From NCBI GenBank assembly GCA_036939755.1, contig JALLAZ010002921.1, forward strand, positions 1 through 14,948: 14,948 nucleotides of DNA, in the 5' to 3' direction. The notes under the pieces were generated by a model. The model had not been told where the DNA came from. It worked only from the letters and a program-made list of their open reading frames with translations, and ran no database searches. The translations under genes were made by a program, and so were the position numbers. Source of the DNA: Stephanodiscus triporus. Its lineage: Eukaryota; Bacillariophyta; Thalassiosirophyceae; Thalassiosirales; Thalassiosiraceae. This document shows, one piece after another, positions 1 through 6,825 of this stretch; the first letter of the stretch is position 1, and the number at the start of each line of letters is the position of its first letter.

Positions 1-397
1 CAAAAGTGGTGGGAGGACGGAGACACCCCTAAGAGCAAAATAAAAAATAAAAAAAAACTTTTAAAGTGATTTGGTCAACGGAGATGACTTACAAAAGTAG
101 CAAAATCGGTGTGCTTACATATCCTCCAGGTGACCACATTCTGACAGTTTTCTGAAAAAATTAATACTGATCGCTATGTAGGAATCGTAAAATCCAAATC
201 TAACAGCCAACTAAGGCGTAAACTCGTATCGCACGTACTAGAGTTGTAACAGCTGTACTACTTTTCGCGCTCCTTGAGCCTGGCACTCCTATTGTACCAA
301 CATCACAAAAGCGCTGAGCATTACACAACGAAGACGCGAAACGGACCCCGGCTTTCTCTCTAGATTCACTGGACAGGACTCACCGAGATCATCCCGG
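1..397. other. Upstream region of the DEAD-box gene, no gene seen
   Basis: No convincing coding region is visible on either strand. The first 60 bases are A-rich. The rest is ordinary AT-rich intergenic sequence that must hold the promoter and 5' UTR of the helicase gene starting at 398. I see no clear TATA box, no RNA gene and no copy of the 96-bp repeat found elsewhere in the window. Confidence 0.5.
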
Positions 398-2218
398 ATG
401 TCATCCACGGGAGAAGAGAACGAACTCCCCGTCACAGTCGGCGACGGGAAACAATCCGAAGCGGCCGCCGTTGACCTTACCAAGGAAGCAATGCCTTCAC
501 CAGAAGAGGCGGCGGCCGCTCAAGTCCGCATGAAAGCCCACGTTCTGCTTGAAAAAGTAAAAAATTCCGAGGTTAAGCGCACACCAGTCGGGACGCCGCA
601 TGATTCTACCGTAGACTTGCCAAAGCAGGAGCGGGATGCCAAGGAGGAGGAAGAGGCGAACGCCGCCATCGCTGCCGCCGCAAAAAAGGCGGAAGAGTTA
701 GCAGCCGTCGCCGCCGCCGTCGCGGAAGCGGCCGAGAAGGGCGACGACGACGACGACGCCGCCGCGGTGGCGGAGGCCAAACTTAAGAAGGAGAAGGAGA
801 TCCAGGATAAGAAGAGGGAAGCGTCTGAGGAGCTCACCAAACAGCTGCAAAAACTTGCTCTAGAACGCCAGAAGGAAAGTCGGCACGACCGCCTGAAGGT
901 GATACAGTCCGATCAGTCGTCCCACCTCTCGTCGGTCAAGACCTTCCAGGAGCTGAAGCTGCCGGAGCACCTGCTCAAGGCGATCTTCGAGATGGGATTC
1001 GAGCGACCCTCGGCCATCCAGGAGGAGGCTCTGCCGAGGATACTTGCCAACCCGCCCCGCAACGTCATCGGGCAGGCGCAGTCCGGGTCGGGGAAGACCG
1101 CCGCCTTCGTCGTGGGCATGCTGTTCCGAGTGAAGATAGACGCGCCCGCCACCTGCCAGGCCCTGTGCGTCACGCCGACGCGAGAGCTCGCCGTGCAGAT
1201 CTTTCAGAATGCGGTGACGCCCATGGCGGCGCACATGAAGGGCCTCAAGGTCCGACTCGCGCTGTCGGGGGAGCAGATCGAGCGGGGGGCGAAGTTGGAC
1301 TCGCACATCGTGATCGGCACCCCCGGCAAGGTCGTCGATTGGCTCAAACGGAGAATCATCGATGCGAAAAACATCAAAGTGTTCGTGTTGGACGAGGCGG
1401 ACAACATGGTCGCCGAGAGCGGTCATCGGGCTAATTCGTTGTTGATTAAGAAACAGATGCCCAAGGGATGTCAAAGTCTTTTGTTTTCGGCGACTTTCCC
1501 GAGCGAGGTCATAGCCTTCGCGGAGAGGATGGTGCACAATCCTGATAAGATTTTGATCGAGAGTGGGCCGGAATTTTTGGTGAGTTATCTTTCAACAATT
1601 GCTTTATTATTATAACAATATGTGATACTGAACTCTGAATTATTGTGAATTTTCATCTGAACTCAACAGGTTCTAGATGTTATCAAACAGCTGTGGATTG
1701 ATTGCCAGCATTATGAAGGAGGGAAGCTTCAGTTTTTGGAAGATATTTACTCCCTCCTCACTATTGGTCAGTCCATCGTTTTTGTCGGAACGAAGAGAGA
1801 CGCCGATTCGGTTTATCGCACATTGTCAGATTCGGGATATACATGCTCATTGCTCCATGGTGGTGTCGAAAATGACGAACGTGATCGAACAATGGAGGCA
1901 TTCAGAAAGATGGAATCCAATGTTCTCATTACCACCAACGTGCTGGCTCGTGGGGTGGATGTAGATAATGTATGCCTGGTGGTGAATTACGATGTCCCCA
2001 TGGATAAGGACAACGAACCTGATTTTGAGACGTACCTGCATCGCATTGGAAGGACGGGGCGATTCGGAAGGAAGGGCACCGCTATAAATCTTGTTGGCGA
2101 TCAAAGGTCGATTGAAGTGCTGGCGTCAATCGAGGCACACTTTTCATCAGGCGGAAAAGAGATGATTCAAATGGCATTGCCAGATCCGGAAGCTTTGGCG
2201 AGTGTCATTGAAATTTAA
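398..2218 (+). CDS. DBP5: DEAD-box ATP-dependent RNA helicase, Dbp5/DDX19 type (2 exons: 398-1579, 1670-2218)
   Basis: Splicing 1579 to 1670 gives 576 residues. Residues 1-170 are a low-complexity Ala/Glu/Lys-rich, probably coiled-coil extension with a run of five Asp. The helicase core follows: Q-motif region (GFERPSAIQ), motif I AQSGSGKT (227-234), PTRELA, GTPGK, DEAD (332-335), SAT (364-366), then after the splice IVFVGTKRDAD, ARGVDVD and HRIGRTGRFG (518-527). The stretch VPMDKDNEPDFETYLHRIG is typical of Dbp5/DDX19. In known eukaryotes these enzymes remodel mRNPs at the cytoplasmic face of the nuclear pore, activated by Gle1 and inositol hexakisphosphate. That role is inferred from family membership. 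The protein is about 90-100 residues longer than yeast or human Dbp5, mostly at the N-terminus. Exon 1 from about 900 to 1440 is strongly GC-ending in its codons, unlike exon 2. It is convergent with the J-protein gene downstream. Confidence 0.92.
1580..1669 (+). other. Intron of the DEAD-box helicase gene (90 bp)
   Basis: The donor is GTGAGT right after the codon for Leu394 and the acceptor is CAACAG. It is a phase-0 intron. Removing it joins the first RecA domain to the second and restores the expected VLDVIKQ continuation. Reading on without splicing meets stop codons soon after the donor. Confidence 0.88.
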
Positions 2219-2529
2219 TATTCGCTGGTGGAAGTTTATCGTGGATGGATTTGGGGCCTTAGAAAAAGTTTCACCTTTTCGATGGCAGAACTAAATACTG
2301 TGCATCCTGACAGCCAAAAGAACCAAAGACACAGTACAGGAAAAAATGCCCCCAAACTATATCATGCCCTCCCCTGGGTGCTAACCATTCTCTGAATCTA
2401 GTGTCTTCCAGGCGAGGGCACCCAATCTTAATTGGTCTGTGGCATCAAAGTCTAAACAAAGCAAATTTAACCGTATTTACATCGAAACTACTCAAAACGA
2501 TAGAAACATTACTAGACCCAATAGTATTC
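2219..2529. other. Convergent intergenic region between helicase and J-protein
   Basis: This stretch separates two 3' ends, so it should hold both 3' UTRs and polyadenylation sites. I see no gene. Two short inverted pairs are present around 2366-2430: TGCCCTC with GAGGGCA and TGGGTGC with GCACCCA. They could form competing 7-bp stems, but this is weak evidence for any function. Confidence 0.4.
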
Positions 2530-4401
2530 TCAGCATTCGCATTTTTCTCCGCCTGATTCAAGATCAGCTCGCATATTCTTCGCCTGCTTGATCATTTCTT
2601 CAGTATCATCCTCCGATACTTCCTGTCCCTGCGCCTTCGCCATGGTTGCCATGACAGCCACTTCAGCTCGCGCCTTGATGTCTGCCGTGTCCTTGACACT
2701 GAACTTCTCACCGCCACGCGATTTGCCAATGTTGTAAAACTCTTCCCCAATTATACGTATGGCTTCGGCGCGTTGAAGTCGGGTGCCCATGGGAACCTCG
2801 GCGTCAGTGAATAGCTTTTTGCATGCATTCTTCAGCGTTCTTGAAATATCGCGAATGTTAATTGCCCACGCTAATTCCAAGAGGGCGGGGATGGTTTCCT
2901 CCAGCTTTTGCGCAGCCATCTTGGCCTGTTCTTCGTCTTCCGTTGATGGCTCTTCTCCTTCTTTCGACTCGTTGCCTTCCATATCAGCATTGGCACGCTT
3001 TACTTCCCGTTTTTTTTCCATGTCACGGTGAGCGGCCTCCACTTCCTTCATGGCCTTTCGGCCCGTAGTGCCAGCATTGAGTGCGGCCCCCATGAGCTTC
3101 CAATTGTTATGTGTATTCTTCCTCGTCTTCTTCCACCTGGCTGCATGACCGCCTACACCAAGTGCCGTGTTTTGAAATCCAAGAAATTCTTCGCCTTCAA
3201 CTTCTAGCGCAAATCCAATCGTCACAAGGAATGTGGCGCCGAATGATGTATCTGCAATTTTGGCAGCTTCTTTTTGAATAGATGCTCTAAAGACTTGTAG
3301 GTCATCTTCATCCTTCGCCTCCGAGAATGGCATCACTTTCTCCCTGAGATAAAGTGCAATCTTTACCTCTCTTTTGCGCTGTTTAAGCATCATCTCCGCA
3401 TTTGAAGTCTTGCCAGCCAAAATTTTTGCGGCCTCTTCTTCCGTCATGTTTTCCATGTCCATGGCCTGCTGTTGTTCCATCACATCCTTCATCATGGAAT
3501 CGGCAGTCGTGGCTATCCAGAGCTCCCCCACATACGGCTCGACCAAATGAGATCCAAACATGACTGCAAAAAATACAAGGGGATCGATTTCATGTGCCAT
3601 GCTGGCATCGGAATTATTCTCCGGCTTTCCATTCTTGTCGTAGGTTGCGCGTGTTTGTTCATTCGATAGTACTTGGTAGGCATGCCCAAGTGCTTGGAAT
3701 TTGGCGGCGGCTTCGGGGTCATTGAGACATTTATCCGGGTGGCACTTACGAGCCTCTTTATAGTATGCTTTTTTAATATCACCCGCCGATGCGTTTGTGG
3801 AGACGCCGAGCAAATCGTAAAATTCTCTATCTTTCACCTTCTTCTCGTTGAGATCCGTCTTGGCCGCGTCTCCGCTCGCGGTAGTGCCCGCCTTCTCGGC
3901 CTTGAGCGCTGCCTCCAACTCTTGAACCTCCTCCTTATCTTTGTTCAAATAATAAAATATCCATTCGCGCTTATCGTTGTCCCACTGCATACCAGCCTTG
4001 CTCGCATTGACCGCCTCGACGCTGTTCGCCACGCCCCGCCCGACCTGCCAGGCGCCGACACAGATACCGGTGACGGGCAGTGCAACGGCGCTCGCTACAC
4101 CGGTGGCAAGCCCTCCAAAGAAGCCTTTGACCCCACCCTCTTGAGCGCCAGCAATCGGCTGGGCAATTAGCGAGGCCAAGCCGGCGACGGTTCCCTTGGT
4201 GGCTGATTTCAAACCTGACGACAAACCGGCCCAACCATCCTTCGGCCGGCGGGTTGAGAAGAGGGAGTTGAAGACTTCGGACGCTTCCTGAAGATCTTCC
4301 TCCATCTGCTGCTGTTCATCTTTCCGAGTTATTACGTCGTCGGCAGCGACAGGGGTTGCAGATACCGCTTCGTCCTGGCGAGATTCGGTGGTGCTCTTCA
4401 T
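2530..4401 (-). CDS. J-domain (Hsp40) co-chaperone with DnaJ-X domain
   Basis: The product is 623 residues and intronless. Residues 58-128 form a Gly/Ala-rich hydrophobic stretch (GLASLIAQPIAGAQEGG and similar) that could be membrane-binding. Residues about 192-256 are a J-domain with the essential HPD at 221-223. Residues about 270-560 match the DnaJ-X layout (FFAVMFGSHLVEPYVGEL near the start; WAINIRDISRTLKNACKKL near the end), with a charged Glu/Lys segment at 455-500. J-proteins stimulate Hsp70 ATPase through HPD; the client is unknown. The protein ends in CEC. The Met at 4401 was chosen because extending upstream to the Met at 4620 would translate the 96-bp dispersed repeat. It converges with the helicase gene and diverges from the HAD phosphatase gene. 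Confidence 0.85.
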   Translation of the reverse strand: MKSTTESRQDEAVSATPVAADDVITRKDEQQQMEEDLQEASEVFNSLFSTRRPKDGWAGLSSGLKSATKGTVAGLASLIAQPIAGAQEGGVKGFFGGLATGVASAVALPVTGICVGAWQVGRGVANSVEAVNASKAGMQWDNDKREWIFYYLNKDKEEVQELEAALKAEKAGTTASGDAAKTDLNEKKVKDREFYDLLGVSTNASAGDIKKAYYKEARKCHPDKCLNDPEAAAKFQALGHAYQVLSNEQTRATYDKNGKPENNSDASMAHEIDPLVFFAVMFGSHLVEPYVGELWIATTADSMMKDVMEQQQAMDMENMTEEEAAKILAGKTSNAEMMLKQRKREVKIALYLREKVMPFSEAKDEDDLQVFRASIQKEAAKIADTSFGATFLVTIGFALEVEGEEFLGFQNTALGVGGHAARWKKTRKNTHNNWKLMGAALNAGTTGRKAMKEVEAAHRDMEKKREVKRANADMEGNESKEGEEPSTEDEEQAKMAAQKLEETIPALLELAWAINIRDISRTLKNACKKLFTDAEVPMGTRLQRAEAIRIIGEEFYNIGKSRGGEKFSVKDTADIKARAEVAVMATMAKAQGQEVSEDDTEEMIKQAKNMRADLESGGEKCEC

Positions 4402-4678
4402 TGTTTTTCTTTGTGTGTTCGCTGTTCGCTTCCTCAACGGTAAAAATTCGGAACGACTGGGTGGCTGCCGTAATTCGATTTTCGGAGTTTTTGGGCTATC
4501 TTTAGCGAAAAATAGCCTAAAAAGGTCTAAATTTAGCGAGTCTAAATCCGAAACAGGGCCTCTTTTCTCTTTTTTGATTTTTTCGCCCGGAGATAAACGT
4601 AATAGTAGTACAATGCGCACAAAAATAAGTTGGTGACATCACAAGCAACAGATTCATGATGGACAGCTGAAAAAAAAT
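4402..4678. promoter_or_regulatory. Divergent intergenic region (J-protein / HAD phosphatase)
   Basis: This 277-bp gap separates two divergent start codons, so it should contain both promoters. It holds one copy of the dispersed repeat (4456-4551) and a pyrimidine-rich tract at about 4557-4585. No core promoter element can be named with confidence. Confidence 0.5.
4456..4551 (-). repeat. 96-bp dispersed repeat, copy 1 (upstream of J-protein gene)
   Basis: It begins ACTGGGTG and ends CTAAATCCGA on the + strand. About 86 of 96 positions match the sequence at 14853-14948. It contains the repeated words TTTAGCGA and GTCTAAAT/TCTAAAT, and an imperfect inverted pair around AGCC. In gene orientation it lies 55 bp upstream of the J-protein ATG. 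The strand is given relative to the downstream gene. It could be a short non-autonomous mobile element or a shared promoter/leader element. Confidence 0.85.
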
Positions 4679-6025
4679 ATGAGAGGCACCTTTGTATCAA
4701 CTGCTCGTGGCGTATTCGCCTATTCAGCGTCGAAACTATTGCTTACTCATCCATCTCCACCAATGATGGTATCGGGCTGGACAGTGTGTCGGTCGTTGAC
4801 ACGCAAACAACGACTTGGACAGTCAACCATGTCATCGGCGCGAGGGAATCGGGAGAGCAATAGCGTCGTGTGCAAATCGACGACCGACATTACAGAATCC
4901 ATACGTCTTGATTCGGAAGTGGAGATGCAGAGGGTTGCAGAGTTGTTCAAAGCAAATAGTCCCCGAGCCATACCGCTTCTCATCCATACGCATGACCAAC
5001 TCGCTTCGTACATGTCATCGAATCAAATCCATAATTATCTATTTGATTGCGATGGGGTGCTTTACAGAGGGGCGGATCCCATGCCTTCTGCCTCCCGAAC
5101 AATAGAATATTTAATAAAAAGTGGGAAGCAAGTATTCTTCGTTACAAATAATGCCTCGTCAACACGAATGGAGTTGAAACTGAAATTAGAAAAAGTACTC
5201 AACCTACCAAGGGGTTTAATGAAAGAGGAAATGATGATTGGCAGTGCCTATGTTGCGTCTCGATATTTAACTTCTTGTCTTTCGAAAAAAAGCAACAATA
5301 TACGTAGAGTTCATGTGATTGGCACTTCAGGACTGTGCCAAGAACTTCAATCTGCGGGCTTCGATATCTCTGGAGGCCCTGATATCATCGGTACTGCCTG
5401 TGGCATGTCACGTGATGAATTAGCTGCATATCCTTTCCCGGAAGAAGAAATCGACGCCATGGTGATTGGCTTAGACCCCGATTTCAACTATAGAAAGTTA
5501 TGCATAGCTACGGTTCTATTGCAACGGAATCCTCATGCAATTCTTGTCGCAACAAATAGGGATTCCTTCGACCTGGTCGGCGTTGATGCACGACATTTGC
5601 CGTGAGTTTCACATCCACTGGTAATAAAGATAAATCACAACACTCATCTTTCTCACCTTTCTTTTGGTAAAAAATCAAATGCTTTGTGTACATCTAGGGG
5701 AAACGGAGCAGTCGTTTGTGCCGTAGAGTCAGCCTCTGGGCGAAGTGCAATAAACGTCGGAAAGCCATCACTTACATTGGCCAGCTGGATAATGGAGGAG
5801 TATAAGTTAATGGGCGAGGAGACAATGATGGTGGGCGACCGGCTTGATACAGATGTTGCATTTGGCAATACTGCTGGTATGAAAATTAGTGCACTGGTTT
5901 TAACGGGCTGTGCTACAGCGACGGATATCGAGGAATTACTTCTGAATGAGGAAAAGGATGACTATAGAGATATGATGCCAACAATCATATTTCCCCATGT
6001 GGGGTGCATAGTGCGCCCAAAATAA
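4679..6025 (+). CDS. HAD-superfamily phosphatase, phosphoglycolate/4-nitrophenyl phosphatase type (exons 4679-5601, 5698-6025)
   Basis: The spliced protein is 416 residues. HAD motif I is FDCDGVL with nucleophile D123 and acid/base D125. Motif II is VTNNAS (T156). Motif III is the lysine in VGKPS (K330). Motif IV is GDRLDTD (D355, D360). The region between motifs II and III fits a C2 cap, as in eukaryotic PGP/PGLP enzymes. These hydrolyse 2-phosphoglycolate from Rubisco oxygenation, or related small phosphates; the exact substrate is inferred. The first 100 or so residues precede the catalytic core, are rich in Ser/Arg/Lys and lack a clear plastid motif, so they could be a mitochondrial leader or cytosolic extension. 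An in-frame stop lies upstream at 4634. Other possible starts are the Met codons near residues 29 and 51. It converges with the bL27 gene, 57 bp away. Confidence 0.87.
5602..5697 (+). other. Intron of the HAD phosphatase gene (96 bp)
   Basis: The donor is GTGAGT and the acceptor is CATCTAG, a phase-2 intron. Joining CC to G makes a Pro codon and continues into GNGAVVCAVE, the usual context before the VGKPS motif. Without splicing the frame stops at 5603-5605. Confidence 0.88.
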
Positions 6026-6082
6026 CTCCTATTTTGTCGCCTCCCTATCTAACTTTAATTCCATGGTATGGATGGGGGACAA

Positions 6083-6475
6083 CTAATCCTCCGGGACGAC
6101 ATGCACGAAATTCCGCTTATGATTCTTCAAGCTCCTCTCCAATCTAACCCTACCAGCCACGAGAGCAAAAATGGTGTGATCCCTGCCCATCCCAACATTT
6201 TCTCCCACCAAAAATTTCTCCCCCCGTTGTCGTACGATGATACTTCCGGGCTTGGCCATCGTCCCCGGCCACACCTTGATGCCAAGACGACGACCGGCGC
6301 TGTCGCGTCCGTTGCTTGATGAGCCTCCGGCTTTTTTCGTCGCGTGTCGTATAGATATTTGCGGCGGCGCACATTGTTGAGGGTTGGGTGGGGGGGTGCC
6401 GAAGGGCGACAGGGTGAATCTGGCCGTGGCGGCGGAGGTCGCCATCGTCATCCTCCGGGACATGATGCCAAACAT
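6083..6475 (-). CDS. MRPL27: Mitochondrial large-subunit ribosomal protein bL27m
   Basis: The product is 130 residues. Residues 45-110 are a full bL27 domain: [15 protein letters not shown], then [22 protein letters not shown], and [13 protein letters not shown]. bL27 sits near the peptidyl-transferase centre of the large subunit. Residues 1-44 are rich in Met/Arg/Ser/Thr and Pro and look like a mitochondrial presequence. The mitochondrial assignment also rests on knowledge that diatom plastid genomes usually encode their own rpl27, so a nuclear copy with this leader is expected to be mitochondrial. Other possible starts are Met5, Met9 and Met11. It is divergent from the DUF2779 gene, 350 bp away, and converges with the HAD phosphatase gene. 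Confidence 0.93.
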   Translation of the reverse strand: MFGIMSRRMTMATSAATARFTLSPFGTPPPNPQQCAPPQISIRHATKKAGGSSSNGRDSAGRRLGIKVWPGTMAKPGSIIVRQRGEKFLVGENVGMGRDHTIFALVAGRVRLERSLKNHKRNFVHVVPED

Positions 6476-6825
6476 TTTAATCGGATCGATAATTAGAAGA
6501 ACCGTGGATTTTAAGGAGGGCAGCCTGATGTCCGATGCTTGTTGCCTGTTGCCTGTTGCCTATTGCCTATTGCCTCTCCTCTTGCCAATCGCCACTCGCC
6601 TCTCGCCTCTTGCGCTCGCCCTCTTCTCTTGCCTCTTGCCTCTGGTGCTGGTTTGTTACTTGTTACGATACATACTTTTACGTAAGTGTATCTAGCTCAC
6701 GGCATGGAAAAAAAGTCACACACGCATGATCACACAGGCTTTGCTCATTCATCGCTGCGAGCCAATAACGTCTCGAGGGGATGCGATGCGATACACAATA
6801 GACGGCCATATGCCGCCAAATCAAC
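6476..6825. promoter_or_regulatory. Divergent intergenic region (bL27m / DUF2779 gene)
   Basis: This 350-bp gap must hold the promoters of two divergent genes. It contains a pyrimidine-rich degenerate tandem array (6542-6646). The remaining sequence shows nothing recognisable, and the open frames crossing it are low-complexity products of the array. Confidence 0.5.
6542..6646. repeat. TTGCCTN heptamer minisatellite, degenerating downstream
   Basis: Five head-to-tail 7-bp units occur at 6542-6576: TTGCCTG twice, TTGCCTA twice and TTGCCTC once. Diverged units (TTGCC, TCGCC, CTGCC-like) follow to about 6646. The + strand is almost entirely C/T with spaced G, giving strong strand asymmetry between the two divergent genes. 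Confidence 0.9.

Noticed and set aside
860..1537. 225-codon open frame antisense to the helicase
   Set aside because: It mirrors the GC-rich helicase exon, where stops are rare on the other strand. Its protein is rich in Arg/His/Leu with no motif.
1677..1964. Separate small plus-strand gene in helicase exon 2
   Set aside because: It is another frame of exon 2; the spliced helicase frame explains the bases.
6083..6475. Plastid bL27 as the identity of the bL27 gene
   Set aside because: The leader has no signal peptide or F-motif, and diatom plastids normally encode rpl27 themselves. The core (KVWPG) reads like the mitochondrial form.
6384..6729. Small plus-strand genes between bL27m and the DUF2779 gene
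   Set aside because: They are translations of the TTGCCTN array and of antisense bL27 sequence.
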